A stretch of 64,000 nt of DNA from Hemicentrotus pulcherrimus (GCA_003118195.1 BEXV01000134.1:181411-245410); one strand, 5' to 3'. Shown: positions 25,801-39,600, counted from the stretch's first letter. A program made the numbers and translations. Notes: a model not told the origin generated them from the sequence alone.

Positions 25801-28800
25801 GAATGCCACGTGGTATAACAGCGTATAGTTTCCATTCGCTCGAATGACTAGTGTTAAAAGTGTCAAAACCTCGAAAGGTGTTTCTTATTTTTTTGACATT
25901 GTTGTTTATGGATTTTTTCCTTCTATATCAAGATATAAGCATGCATTCTTCAAAAATTTAAATAGAAAACAAACAGACATTTTCCTCTTCGCCGACATGA
26001 CACAATGCATTCTTGGCCACAGATTCCGTGAAAAAAGGACTATTTAGATTTTGTATTCTGTCATTTAAAAAAGTTGACTATCCGCCTCTGCTCTGTGTCA
26101 CGAGCTTATCTAAAATGGATTTGAAGGTATTTAATAAGGATTTTAGAATTACGACATCGCAAATCCGAATCCGACAAACAGAATTTATAACAAAAGAATC
26201 ATTAGTTTCTTGACAGTCATGACTTTGACTTGTGTTTGTTTAATAATCAACGTTAATCCGCTCGTCGGGAATTGTGAAGAGAAAAAGAGGTTTAAGACTT
26301 TTGATCAGTTCTTTCAAAGTTCTTGTGTTGAACACCTAGGGAAATGGGTTGAAATGAAGACCATTGCATCTCGTATGCCTTAAGCAATAACGAAAATCGA
26401 GTTAAACGTTAATTTTTCACAACCTAATCGCATCTTATCTTACCAGACGGTAATAGGCCTACATTATATAGTAAGTGGCTCAGCAAGCTTCAATTATTAC
26501 TGAAGAACCTATTCGAGAGCTGACGATATTATCTGACACTTCTCCATTAGGGTTAAGAAGAGGACTTGAATTTGATGATAAGGAAAGGTGCTGGGAATAT
26601 TTCTCAAGAGCTTACTTGGGCGTACTGAAAGTAGTAGGCGAAACAATTTTCTTATTCCCGACAGTCGCCTTTCCTAACTTATGTGAAAAAGAATGAAAGA
26701 AACGTTCGTGAAGTAGAGGTAGGTGTTATGTATGGATATTTTGCTCTCCTGGCTGGCCTCTATAATCCTATAGAACCAAGAGATGTGTGATGTGTACTGA
26801 TGAGACAGTATTAATAAGGTCTTACCTTCATATCTAATATCTGTTATCCATACTCTCTCTTTCCGAAAGTCATCACCTTGCAGCCCCTTTCGGGGTTTAA
26901 ACCTACGCATATCCTCGACGTGTTTTCATTCGAATAGCTTTAAATACTCAGGGTTCATTTGGACAGAAACTGTCCGAGTTTTTGCTTCAAACATACTGCC
27001 TCCCCGATACAATGCTCGACATGTGTTTTCGGCTGAAAAAAAAGTTTATTCGCGGCTGCCTGTGTGTGTATTCTAACTAAGCAACTGTAAAGTAATTTCA
27101 TATTCCGTTACGTTATAATTTTGTTGGTAAAGGATTAATAAGGGAACACAGATTACAAAATATCGTGCTCAATATCATTAACTACACAGGAAAGAGGGGA
27201 TAGGACGAAGAAGAGAGAGTGAGAGAGGGGGAGAGAGGGGGATAGAGAGAGAGACAGAGAGAGGCAAAGAGAGAAGAGGGAGGGATGTACCTAAGATTGA
27301 AATCACTTTACTCTTACCAGGGACAAACGTTTTGATAGTTCCAATATACTTTACGTTGCTTTTTAAAAACTAAACCAGTTGTATTGATAAGATGGGAACC
27401 TCACATTTTAATTGGCTGACAGTTGATTTAACATATTTTCCATCCATTAATCTAGATAATATCAAATATTGAAGTTGAAACATCTGCATCTGACATAACA
27501 GTTAAATTCATATTATGTGCCGTTAATAATGATACTGCACTATTAGAAGGGCCCCTTCACTAGGGAGGTAATTACTCTTATTCATTATTATCCTTTAGTA
27601 ATTTGCATCAACTGTGCCTGCGACGGGAAAACAATCTGAATCACTGTGACCCTTGGGGTCTCTTATCCCACTAAAACTGATGGATATCATGAGTGTTATG
27701 TGCATGTTTTATGAAAGGAAGTATCGGCGTTATTTTTATTTCACTCAATACGTGGCGGCGTATGGATAAGAAAATGATTAACAAAACGGTAATGATGATA
27801 ACAATATTTTGACCATTAATTCATATTTCAGATCCGTGTTTAGAAACTACCTCCTCGTTACCTCCAAACGTTATCGTAGCTACATGTTACCAGGGCAACG
27901 CATGGTACCTCGGGCTCGGAGGATAAAACTTAAAATCTTATTAGAATTTAGCCCTGCAGCTCATGACCGATATTAGGTAAGATTAAAAAAAATAATGATA
28001 ACAACTAAACACAATACAATTTGAGCAGGCTAGAGCATCATCTGAAGACTCGATGGGTATCTTAAAGCCTATAAAGCTTTCACGCATTCTTGCCTACACG
28101 GAGAGAGAGGAATAGGTTTATATCTAGAGTAGTCAGCTATTTTCTTTGAGACCAGCATCGTCATCGTATAAAACAATACGAAACCGACATCAACAAACCA
28201 AACATACATAACCGACACGGAATGTTATTGCTTCAGTTTGATTGAGAAACAGGTTCCATAACCTTGTATAATGATCTATTGACATCGAATCTGGTTATGT
28301 TTACCTTTAACTTGTTCTCAGTCCATTCAAGGTCAGCAGGGTATCACAAACCATGAATCAGTCCAACATAGGTTGATTTAATAAGAGCGTGCTCTAATGA
28401 CTCGAAAGATATTTCTGATTTTCACACATGAGCTATATAAGAACCACAGTCCCTTCTAAGTACTTTTTTCCTTCAGAAATGAGATTCAGAAACACGGAGG
28501 AGTTGCTTAATAGGGGAACTTCAATTCTTTGGTTGGTCTTTATTTTCGACAATGGAACAAACGTCTTGTGTTTTAGGTGAGGTTCCATAATACAAAAATG
28601 CCATAACCCCGATGTTGCACTACTGTAACATAAGAACCCCCCCCCCNNCCATCCTTACAATATATCCCCCCCCAAAAAAAAGGACGCAGGCAAAGTAAAT
28701 TCCCAATATACCACCCTGAGCAAGAGGGCTGGCGGGATTCCCGTAACCATGTTCCTAGAAATTGTCGAAGCTATGGTGGCCTTCCCGAACAGTCAGGCAC

Positions 28801-29756
28801 TTCTATCTATATTCCCTGAGCGTTATTGGCTGTTTTACGAGTAACTTTGACTGTACTCGGTACTCGAAAATGTGTCCGACTGCCAAAATCATGTTCCTAG
28901 AGATTGCAACAAATAAAAGACATCAGACAAATATATAACCACTTCTCTTGACCCCTCTCATAATTCCTAAGATGGATTGATGTCCCTTTAAATCAGGATG
29001 TATGTTGGGTCCATCTTTTGATATAATCTCCTCAAGCAGTATTTTTGGTTTACATGTCTATCAGGATTTATAAAATATCCTTGAAAGAAATACCAATTGA
29101 TGTTTCCTTCCGAAGACCCAAAACACTTAAATATCTTTCCATTCTCTCTGTCTCTATGACAGGCACAAAAACTGAAAAAAAGGAAAAGCATATTTTGTTA
29201 CTCTCACTTTACACTTTTCATTTAATCTGCCCTACTATGGCACTCTCTCTCGGTCTCTTTCTCTCCCACTCTTACACTCAATCTCACCCACTCACTCTCT
29301 CTCTATCTATCTCTTTCTTTTTCATCCTCTCTAAAAGTCAAATGCATTTGCAGACACACATTCCCTTGATCATGATTAACTCGGGACAAAAATAGGACCC
29401 AATATGTCATAATTACAAACCCCAAACCAAATCTCATTTAATCCACTTGCCATGGCGTGTATACGTGAATGCTGCATGCATAAAGAGGAGTGGGTACCCA
29501 TCTAATGGCGCCTTCCATCGGCCCAGCTTGGGGAGCACTGTCTGCCCTGCATCACTCTCAAAGGAACTCTGTGATTTTTCATGCAAAAGCTCGAAAAGTG
29601 TTTTTTTAAATAGCTCTTTTGGTAGAAAGAGTTTGAGTACTGCATGCATCCGTTCTTATCTAAGTGATAATACCCCATGTCTATAATTCGCCTTGTCTCT
29701 CCTTTTTCTGCATGGTCTCGTCTTGTTAGTGTGTATTTCTATTTATCCTCCGTTCT

Positions 29757-29791
<35 letters not shown>

Positions 29792-30071
29792 TCGCATCCA
29801 CACACACACACCCTCTATCCCACTCTCTCTCTCTCTCACACACTCACTCCCACTCTCTTTCCCTTTTCTCTTTCTCTCTTTTATTGACCCTTCTGCCCGG
29901 CTTCTGACCTCGCTCTCTCTCTCTTTAAGTGTGCGTATGTCCCTGGATTCACTATTTCGGGTGATCAATTATTCTGAAATTTATATTGTATAAAACAATT
30001 TATAAATGTGAAACGACCCCCCCCCCCCTTCCAAGAAATTCGACTATCAATCCCTTAATCCATTAATGCAA
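22868..30071. other. Intergenic DNA, no supported gene
   Basis: CT run at about 23549-23570, GA-rich microsatellite at 27205-27285, an ambiguous NN inside a C run at 28647-28648, CT-rich tract at about 29240-29325, and CA/CT tracts at 29762-29930. Several open frames of 60-80 codons occur, none with splice or domain support. Confidence 0.5.
29762..29930. repeat. CA/CT compound microsatellite
   Basis: (CA)n then CT/CA mixtures and CT-rich sequence. All six-frame products across it are low-complexity artefacts. Confidence 0.93.
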
Positions 30072-30224
30072 GTCAAAGTTACAAATGAGCAAAGGGAATT
30101 TAAACGTCAAGGCTACAAATGGGCATGGACACTTCAAACGTCAAAGATACGAATGGGCAAAGAAATTGTGAACGTCAAAGATACGAATGGGCAAAGAAAC
30201 TTTGAACGTCAAAGTTTCAAATCA
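30072..30224. repeat. 34-bp minisatellite, four full copies plus a partial
   Basis: Units begin GTCAAAG/GTCAAGG, continue with TACAAATG or TACGAATG then GGCAAAG, and end in AAC. Each is 34 bp, starting at 30072, 30106, 30140 and 30174, with a partial at 30208. The third and fourth copies are nearly identical and the outer ones diverged. The period is not a multiple of three, so this is not a coding repeat even though a 60-codon frame crosses it. Confidence 0.9.
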
Positions 30225-31983
30225 ATTGTCTTGCTCTGGAGCGAATAATTCGTCTTAAAATGCATTCTCTAAATGTAGAGTAAGTGACTGGATTAAAAAG
30301 AAATAAATTGAAAGTTTTGATGATGTAAGCGACATTTCACTTGAATGCCTTCATGATCTCTTTTCATGATCTCCGTCTAAGTGTAAGTTTTTTTATAAAT
30401 TATTTTCAATATTAAGTTTGCATTCAAAGAGAAAGTTCTGAAAGAGTAATGAACTGTTTCAACATCAACAAAAATTATCCTAGATAAATTGTTCATGCAT
30501 CACCGTCGTGTAAAGGCTATCCAAGTAACCCCGAAGAATCTATCCAAGGACAATATTATACTATCCCCACACTCCGGGGAAAACTACCAGACCAATGCCC
30601 GTGTACATCTTGAAACAGTGTCTATCCTCATTCAGGTAGATGTATTGAAATTATTAGTTGCGAATAGTGTGATATTTCCACATTTTAACTATGAACAATA
30701 TAATCATCAATACATTTTGTTTAATTCGTATGTTTAAGGATTGACTGAGTGGATGTGCCATCCTTCTTTCTTTAGTGACATCCTTATGGGCAAATGGCAC
30801 ACAACTAAGTACAAGAAATAAGAACGTGCACTAAAAATTGTATGTGAAAATAAAATTATTTTTTATTATAATGAAGAATCTACAATAACGATTACCGACA
30901 AGATATAGAGCGTTTTATACGTCTTTGGAGTATTTCTGTAAAACAACAAGGTAAATAAGAATCTTACTTTTTTACATTTTGAATTTTAATTTTCTAATGA
31001 TATACATGAAAATGAATTCCGTATTCATAATGAAAAATGTTATCTTCTATCCTCACAGGATTAAAATGCGAGGGTACAATTATTCTTTTTATTATGTTTT
31101 TGTTGTGAAATGACCTTTTGAAGCATCAAATAAAACGTTAACAATGCAGAAGGTTTAAGCTTTTAGGTTATTGATTGAATTGAACGCGATCGTCTTGAAA
31201 ATATTCAATATGGTCTCATCTCGTGCTCTTTCCTATTGATTGCGATTGAATCATAAACCTGTATGTATACTTTGACCCGCTGCAGGCGAGGCGCATACAA
31301 TAGGCAGTCATAGATTCGACTAACAGTAGAAAAGGTAAACCTTTTAAAATCAATAATGTTCAGTTGAGTGGGAGTGAAAAATTATTTAAACTTTCTCATC
31401 ATATTCCATTTTTCAGCAAAATACAAGAACGAGAACAAAATTACAAAGTATAGCTCGTGTTTCATAGGTCCCTTTGAAGAAAAAGCTACAATCGTTTTTG
31501 GTGAATCATAAATATTGCAAGAAACCTGTTGTATTAAGCAATACTAAAATTAAGTAAAAAGTAACAACAGACTGACTGAAACAAACAAAAGAAAAAAAAA
31601 GAAATAATTTTATTCTCGTAATAACAGGGATTTAAAACAAACGTACAAACAAACACGACAAAACAGAAATATGGTGACTACTATACAATCATGTTATATG
31701 TGTCGTTTTATAAAACTTGGGAAATGCTCATTTTCCCGGCATTTTCCACCCAAAAAATCCCAAATCTGCTCAACTTGCATTGTTTAATAACTTTACATCT
31801 TTTACAAAGTGTAATTTAGTTTAGTTGGGCATGTTATGAAGTGCTTTATAATGATGTCAATTCCAGTCCATGCGTACCAAAAAGCAAACCAGACGAACTA
31901 TCTAGATCAGCCGTGACTAAACTGACAATCTGGAAATCAACCGTATTTCGATCAAAATAATCGCTATCTTTTACTTAAGAGGA

Positions 31984-32165
31984 GGAGGCGCGATAGCTCA
32001 GTCGGTAGAGCAGTGGTCTCGTAATCCGGTGACCCGGGTTCGAAACCAAGGCGTTGGGCTAGTGCCCTTTGGTAATGAGGAATTAATCCTCATTACCAGG
32101 TCCCTCGGAGAGGACCTCAAGCCGGCGGCCGTCTGGTTGCTGGCCTTCAAGCATTTATTCTTTCT
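31984..32165 (+). mobile_element. tRNA-Thr-like SINE, copy 1
   Basis: The 5' part is tRNA-like. An A-box TAGCTCAGTCGG lies at 31994-32005, a D-arm pairs GCTC with GAGC, and an anticodon-loop-like CTCGTAA suggests descent from tRNA-Thr(CGU). A B-box GGTTCGAAACC lies at 32037-32047. The acceptor stem does not close, so it is not a functional tRNA gene. The non-tRNA body contains an 11-bp hairpin (32071-32081 with 32087-32097). It then continues with GAGAGGACCTCAAGCCGG and GGCCGTCTGGTTGC. The same body appears inverted at 32711-32833. Confidence 0.85.
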
Positions 32166-32548
32166 AACCACCACCATTCAATTTCCAGAGTAGCATCAGA
32201 AGGAATGTAATTATAGAAAAAGCCCACTATCTAAAAAAACTGTTTAACTGTCATTATCATTCGACCGACTGGTCAATTGGATGATTATCTTTTAATACTT
32301 CAAATTTGCATAAAATAAACTTTGCATAAATAAACAGGGATACAAACTCACATATAGACAATCAGATGTTTATAGAAATGAAAGTATTCTGAGGAACAAA
32401 AATGGGTAGGACTACGATTAACGTTAATACGCTTTTGAAACAATATAGATGTTCGAGATTTCACTTTCAAAATGGTTGCAGTCAAACTCGATAAAAAAAT
32501 TGCACTTTGGGAGGAATATAATGTAGATATGAATATACCAAAGAAAAG

Positions 32549-32596
32549 TGAATACATTCATGTGAATACATTCATGTGAATACATTCATGTGAATG
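32549..32596. repeat. 14-bp tandem repeat, three copies plus a partial
   Basis: TGAATACATTCATG is repeated three times in perfect register, followed by TGAATG. It lies between the two SINE copies. Confidence 0.93.
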
Positions 32597-32710
32597 TTTA
32601 AATGATTAGAATGTAAACATCGGGTAGAAAGAGGATTTAAAGAAGCTCTAAATTCAAAAGAATTATAACTAAATATGTTTGGTGGTTGGTTATTTTATCT
32701 GACTGTTAAG

Positions 32711-32833
32711 AAAGCTTGTAACCAGACGACCGACGGCTTTAGGCCTACTCTTAGGCCTACTCTTAGGCCCTCTAAAAAGGACTTGGTAATGATTACGAGA
32801 CCACTGCTCTACCAACTGAGCTATCACGCCTCC
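32711..32833 (-). mobile_element. tRNA-Thr-like SINE, copy 2, internally deleted
   Basis: Reading the minus strand from 32833, it starts GGAGGCGTGATAGCTCAG, has the same A-box (TAGCTCAGTTGG) and the same CTCGTAATC anticodon region as copy 1. It then jumps directly to ATTACCAAGTCC, losing the B-box and the left arm of the body hairpin. A 12-bp unit (TTAGGCCTACTC on the plus strand) is tandemly repeated inside. The tail GTCGTCTGGTTAC matches copy 1. Without a B-box it should not support Pol III transcription. Confidence 0.85.
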
Positions 32834-34929
32834 ATATTCCTGTATTCACAATATATCATATTCCAGAGGATACACCGTCTGACAATGTTACGGGAATTTG
32901 AAAAAAGCTCAAGGACATTCTGGTTTTCTTTTTTTCTTCAGTTTTTTTAAATTCCCCCTATTCTGCCAACCGTTGCCTCATGATACTGTCTGCTCTGTTA
33001 TTGTAATGTCCCGTGACACACTGTGTCGCCATGATAATATCAAAATGCTAGGAAGTGATGTATAATGCAGCCCGGTGGCGCTGGCTCGTTGTAAAGCTCA
33101 TATACTCAAAGCGGCACCCTTGCCTGTCACAGACAGTCCTTGTCCTTCTATCTGACTCTCCAAGATGGAGATAGCTTTGTTTAATTATTTCGGTACATAC
33201 CTACGCTCACTTACTGGGATGTTTATAGATTCAAACCCGGCAAAATAACGTGAAGAGTTTATGATGATTAGAACACATTTCTGGTTTGTGTCTCTATATA
33301 ATGATTTTGATAGTGATTTAAAGTCAAAGAATAATAGGGCGAATCATATTTTCCCTCTGCTGTATCATTCATCCGCATATCATACGTGTTAAACCACATG
33401 GCCTCATTTTGTTGCAAAGTGAGAAAAACCACAGACAATTTTCTCAACCATCGTTTCGTTTAACACCGTTTATATGACGCGGAGTGCAGGCGATTGAGTG
33501 TTTAACAACCACACAGTTATAGAAATTAAAGATAAGAGTGGTAGCGAAAATGCACAATAAACACTACCAGTCAAATATTTGATACCTCCCTTAAACTGTA
33601 ACAACGCATATCAAACTACCGGCTTTTATCAAATGTATCCTACATATTTTTCCAGTGAGTTTTAAAAAAGTTACCGAGTTTCCTTTTTTTGTGGGCCCTG
33701 ATTAGTTTTACATTAAGATGTAGCTTCAACCACAAACAGAAATGGTAGGAGAATGTTTGACCTTGATTCAAAAAGACTTCAACACTTTTGACATCACAGG
33801 CACAAAATAAAGGAAATGTTAATCTACTTATTCTGCTCTGATCTTGCTTAATATAAGATTGAGAGTTGTACATCGCCGATGGCTTTTCGTAAGACATGAG
33901 ACTTTAGACATGAGATTTAAACAAGAGCCAGAATAAAGCCGGGTAAGAACTCGAGCGTTGATGCAGGGATGAAAAAATACCATTATTAACGAAAGAAACG
34001 TATGTTACAAGAACGTCAGGGAAAACCCCTTCCTTTGGTAATGCGTATTGAGCGCTTCAAGAAATGGATCGTCAATAAGATTAGATATAAATGTGGTCAA
34101 AGATAATGCGGTTTGAGTGTACCTCAAATGGAAATTATTTAAATGGTTACCGATAACATTCCCTAGGACCCTAACCAAGCTTGAATTAACAAGTGCCTCG
34201 GGTCAAAAGTACTCTATCACTCAATCATTATTTGTGATGAAATAAGTGGAATATATTCAAGAAGTATAATTTCTTAATTGATTTTTTCCATTAAATAAGA
34301 GTAGTTTGGAAAAAGACCCCACAAAGATAATTATATCAGAGAGCATGGAGAGGAAAAAAAGACAAAATGTTTTTTTAATTTTAATGGGTTTTATTAAATT
34401 GCATTTTTGCAGTTTGTATTTTATTTGTATTTCATTCTATTAAGCCTCTTTAACTTGCATCACCTGAATAGCCACTGTTGTTTCGAGTCATCATCACACG
34501 TTCTTGCTCGAAACATGAGTTTAGCAGGTACATCCTGAATTTATTAATATATTATCCTTGTCTGATTACAATGAAGTCTCTGTTACAATTATTTTTTTCT
34601 TTTTAAGAATTAAATTGTTTTCCATAACTACATAAAAGTCGAAAATCAGGAGAGCACGATGCGCCTCTCGACCAAATAAGCTCTAAAGCTCAGTACCCGG
34701 TTCCCGATCACAAATTGAATTTCAACACGGTCAAATTGAACTGTAATGAGTCTGAAATGGGCCAATGGAGATAAGAAAGACCGAACTGGAGAGATATTAC
34801 TACCCCTTTCATTGAGGGCAAGGGTAAACTACTGCAGTTTCATTAAAAGTAGGAGAAATTCAACTAGATAATAGGCTCTGGAGCTACAGCTTATGTTTTA
34901 TGTTATGTTCAAATCGTGTGTAATCGAGT
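32834..34929. other. Intergenic DNA, nothing recognised
   Basis: AT-rich sequence with short chance frames only. Confidence 0.5.
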
Positions 34930-35150
34930 GTAATCGTCAGTGGATATTAGTAAAGGCATTTGGGAGGTCCAGGGTTCGATTCTTGCCCGGTGCTTTGCTT
35001 CCTCGGACAAGATGTTACGCCCCTCGGCCTCTCGACCAAGTTGAAGGTGTATCGAATGCGTACCTGGTAATATGCTGGAGTAATAATAGTTGCAGAACCC
35101 GCTGGTAGAAGACTATGTACGTATGTCTTCTCTGGGTAAACAAGACCAAT
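34930..35150 (+). mobile_element. SINE-like Pol III repeat
   Basis: A B-box GGTTCGATTCT lies at 34973-34983 after GGGAGGTCCAG. A non-tRNA body follows, with CTCGGACAAGATGTTACG, GTACCTGGTAATATGC and CCCGCTGGTAGAAG. The A-box side is decayed. The two-part layout is that of a tRNA-derived SINE, different from the tRNA-Thr-like pair at 32 kb. The 3' boundary is uncertain. Confidence 0.6.
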
Positions 35151-36270
35151 TGTCAAGGTACTGATATCTCAGTCGTAGTTCATAGCTCGAAACACCAACA
35201 GAATATTAAGTTTCGGGGACAGTTTTAGAAACGCATTTTCATTTTTTTTTCCTCTTTAAGAAGGTGGTTTAGATGCGATTTCATATTTCATATTAAGGCT
35301 TGTTCAGATAATGGCGTGGTTAACCGCCACAAAAGAGCCACTGCTTTTTTGTGTGTGAAAGGACTACTGCGTATTCACAAAGATCTGTGTTATAAGATAC
35401 AGAAATATGAGACGTTTCACACTATAAGTCATCATGACTTAACGATGCTCAATGTGTTCTTTTTTCCAAATGAGAAAGCAGTAGGATTCTGTGATGAAGA
35501 GGGTTCTTGTTTGCGCACGCGAACCACTGATGTTTGTCAATGTTTGAAGAGTGCTAGGTTAGAACGTAAGGTTGTCACATTCAATACGGAGACCCATCCC
35601 TCTATACCTATACACTAAACTGTCATTTAGGTTTGTTGCTTTGTTTTATTTTGACAAACTACCCGTCATAGCATTCCTGAAACAAAAGTGCATCAATTTG
35701 TTAGCATTTGAGGAAGCCATTATTCTGTCTTCCACACTCAATGTCAAATATGTCCCTGTATTTGAGCCCTTTTAAAGGATCATCTTTGAAGGGTGTTTTA
35801 GAGGGATGCTGACATTCCTCAAATTACAGAGTGTTTCATTTCCAGCAATAGCATAAATTGGTTTTGAAGGTTTGTTTTCTTTTTTTTCTTTGCACCTTTC
35901 GTTTTCATCGATCTTTAAATACCTTTTTCTTCAACATGTCATTGGTGGCAACCAAGACTTAGAATAAGAGCTGCATAATTCATTTTATACAACTGTGGTC
36001 ATTGGTTTGTGAAGTTTGGTCTGTTTTGAGTGTAGTCTGTATAAGGCCCTTGAGTTCTGATACAGAATTTTCTTCGATACGATTATTCTGTTATAAATCA
36101 ACCTCTTCGATTTGGCGACGTGGAGAGCTCTCGATCGTAATAAGTTTTTCAAATCTTTATCTATCTCATCTCCAAAGCATTATGATATCTCCTAAAGGAC
36201 CCTTAGTCTGAGGATGATGAGTCTTGATGACACTTCTGCTTCGTTCTCCAACCTTGATCTGTATCTAAGT
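35151..36270. other. Intergenic DNA, no supported gene
   Basis: A 100-codon frame (35316-35618) and two shorter ones occur. They lack splice sites, signal or domain features, so I leave them as chance frames. Confidence 0.45.
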
Positions 36271-36660
36271 AATAATAATAATACATAACATTTATTAGGC
36301 GCTTAATACTGATGTTTCTAAGCGCACAGTATTCTGATTAAGAGAAGACTATAACCCGCTGAATTAAATTAGAAGAAAAAGCAAAAATACAAAAGTAACA
36401 TAGATAAGGTAAGAAAAACAGTGGCAATCAACTAAATAAAGACAAATATGGTGCGCACCTCCATTGACCGACGCACAACTGCAATTTACAATTTGAAAAG
36501 ATAGGTTTTGAGTAGAGATTTGAATTGAGATACAGAGGGGGCGCAGTAAATAAAGGCGGGCAGTTTGTTCCAGAGAGCGGGGGCAATAACTGAAAAGGCA
36601 CGGTCACCATATCGGGTGTTAGTGCGGGGTCTAGAATAAGTAGCAGAGCTCTAGAATAGC
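36271..36660. repeat. Probable interspersed repeat with (AAT)n head
   Basis: It starts with a short AAT run and AACATTTATTAGGCGCTTAA. After a gap come GCGCACCTCCATTGACC and GATTTGAATTGAGATACAG. These are followed by GTTTGTTCCAGAGAGCGG and GGCACGGTCACCATATC. This juxtaposition of a microsatellite head with a G-rich non-coding body looks like an interspersed repeat rather than gene sequence. No terminal repeats are visible, so class and limits are uncertain. Confidence 0.4.
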
Positions 36661-39600
36661 GTATACATTCACCTCATACTGATAATGAGAGAGGGAGAGA
36701 GTGAGACAGACAGACATACAAAGAGGGGGAGGGGAGGAAGAGAGAACCAAAGATGGGGGAAAGGCGAGAGAGAAAAGAAGGAGATATTCAGCATCAGCAA
36801 TATGATTAAGATGCGTTAAAAACGATTAACAAGAGAGAAATTGAAAAGGGCAAAGAAAAAGAGAAAGACATAGAGAGAGAGAGAGAGAGAGAGATCAATA
36901 TGTTATTAGAAAAAAAAGAGGACAGAGATAAGGTGGATAAAATCTTCTATCCTGATGTTGAACAAGATACATCTGAAAAGATGTCCCAGACGTTAAACTA
37001 GATTTCAAGAGTAAAGAAATCGCTGGAGGAGATCCCCAGAGCGCATTGGTTTTGGAGTATGTACTTGACTGGTAAAAGAGGCGTGTACAGTCGAGACTAA
37101 GGCAGGGTTGGTTTGTCGAGACGATTAGAGAGGGATAGAGGAAAGAAAGGCCAAAGAAGTTTGGCCATTCTGTAAGGGGGCACTTCAGACGCCCTCTCGA
37201 TGGCCCCATGTGAATCATATTGTGTCCTAAATATCAAGGATTAGATATCGAGTGGTTTGATTTGTATCAATTTCTTATGTTCCTTCCAAAATGCGTTGAG
37301 GTTTGTAGCAAACTAAGTTTTCTTTATTTGACGTTTGTTTTTTTGTAAGGATATTTTTCTGTCATTCGATGCTAAAGGATCGAAGTGCCAGATGTTGTTG
37401 AAGAATATTTCTATGATTTTCCTTTCCAAAAAACAAAATTGGTCTAGAAAAAGAGCGGCCATTGCTCTTGACAAGAAACATTAAGGTATTGTGTTTACAT
37501 TTTGCTTGTATCATAACTGTCTTTATGAGTTTTTGGTTAATGAAACCAAGGAGACAATTTCTTCCCTTTGCCATTTCTTGTCTTCATTGTACAGCAATCT
37601 AGGTTGCAATGGACAGCAATTTAAAGAGAAATCATAGATTTGCTTTCAGGCTTTCAGACCATCTAGCCATTCATTTTAATTCAATTTGAGTCAAACGCAC
37701 TTGTAAGGAGTTGAGGAGAAATGAGGTAAGGAAATGAAACCGACATAGTGTCAGAAATAACATCCATCATCTAGAAATTACTATGATGCTGTGTCCGTGA
37801 CGCCTTCAACGCGTAAACAAAGAAATAAATTCCAATTTTAGCAGTCGCATGGGGGAGTATTGAACCCAAAGTGCATTAGACTGCAAACTCCTCCAACCAT
37901 TTCTTATCAATTTCAAAGTTTAAAGCGAAGATTTCAGCTACATCCATTGTGTATATGTCTATGTATTCCATTAGGGAAGGGATGTAAATCTGGAGAGGAT
38001 TATACTTGTCAGAAAGATTGTGATTTCAAGAAGTATCTTCTAGCCTTTGTGTTTCCCCCTATTAACCTCTTTTTCTGGACAATTAAAAGTCAGAATAGTC
38101 AGAACTTGATATATGTTGAGAACATGGCGAGTATGAGAACTTCACATTTGTTGGATTATATTGGTAGTGATAACCATGCTGAGGTCAATATCAAGTCTGT
38201 CGATATATTAATATGTTACGTATCATGTTATATTCACTATGCCGTAATGACAAGTATTATGATTTTATGTTTGTGAAAATAATACATCAATTATTTTTAA
38301 TATGAAGCAGTATGTAAGATATACATAATTTCTCTTTTACTCTCTCTCTCTCTCTCTATCTCACATTATCTCCCTCTTCTCCTTCTTCAACATTCTCCTC
38401 TTTTTCTTTCCCTTTCTCTTTTTTCCTCTCTTTCTACTTTTCCTCCCCCTCCCCCCCCCCCCCTCACTCTCTTTCTCTTTCTGTTATAAAAGCAGTGCCA
38501 GCCTTTTCTTTTCGTTGGACATTGATTTCAAATCACTCAAATAAACGACAAATCTTGTGGAAGAAGACGGTCTGACAAACACCAGATCTCTAACGGTTAA
38601 AGGGAAACATTAATTATAATTTTTGACGAGCACACCAGGAGATTATTTCGATTATATCTATGCTGTATCTTCCTGCTCTTTTTGTGCGTGTGTGCGGGTT
38701 AGCATCTGTGTGTATTAAGTTATTTCAGCTATGTTATGATGAAAAAGAGTTGTATTTTGAACATTGATATGTGTTGTTTTGATAGGGAATGAAATCAAAA
38801 TAAAGATAAAGGCAAAAAGTGTGGGCGCACGTTTGTGTGGTTGTGTGTGTATGTACGTGTGCGTTTGTGCGTGTTTGTGTTTGTATGTGGGTTATAACTC
38901 CCTCCCTTCCCGGTGAGATATCAAAGACTTATCCTGAGTCCTGAATCAAAATCGACGTAGCTCAGGTGTGACTATTACTTTAAGTCGTCGTCATAATGTT
39001 TTCTTCTGATGAATGGCATAAAATATTCACTTATTTCTTGAAAGTACGGGTAATGATTTAATTGGAAAACAAAAACAAAAACCTTGCTAAAATCGGTATT
39101 TTCGATTCAATTAAAACCTCCATTAATAATCATTAAATAGGAGTTCAAGCCTCTGATTATTGCAATCGTGTGTAAATTCTGAAGTTAGCATCAGCGATGT
39201 AGGATAGAAGGAAGAAAGACACTTTCCTTAAATACGATTAGTGTTTATCATAGCGTCGTGGAGCACACCCATTTCACAAAGGTCACTTATTTATTTACTA
39301 AGCTTTTCATGCATTCATCACGATAGGTAGAAATCTATAATCACCTTTCACATATAATAGCGTGACGTATTTCACTAGCAATGAACAGAAATACAACCAA
39401 GGGGCTAAAACGTCTAAATGTATCTGATCTTTTGGCAGCATAATACATCAATCCCAGGTGTACTATTGGTTCAGATGAGCGGAAGAGATCCAATCATTCA
39501 TTTATCTCTATCCAAGCTTAATGATCGATGTAACAACATTTAAATAGACTCGGGTTGAATTTACTAAGGTGGGTTTTGGAAGAAAAACAAAACATTAGAG

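Noticed and set aside
26475..26696. Protein-like 73-codon frame containing a WEYFSRAYLG stretch
   Set aside because: It has no ATG, no good acceptor or donor at either side, and no family resemblance. It could be an exon but is not supportable.
29434..29686. Open frames on both strands flanked by TGCATGCAT words
   Set aside because: The short palindromic flanks are 170 bp apart and could be chance. Neither frame shows splice or domain evidence.
31984..32056. Functional tRNA-Thr gene
   Set aside because: The A-box, D-arm and B-box are present, but the acceptor stem does not pair and the anticodon stem is damaged. A second copy shares the non-tRNA body, so it is a SINE.
37860..38276. 138-codon plus-strand frame
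   Set aside because: It has a suspicious length, but I see no splice context, domain, signal peptide or codon pattern that separates it from chance in AT-rich DNA.
38598..38640. Possible left end of a fourth TTAA element (TTAAAGGGAAACATT)
   Set aside because: No matching inverted end was found in the following 600 bp.
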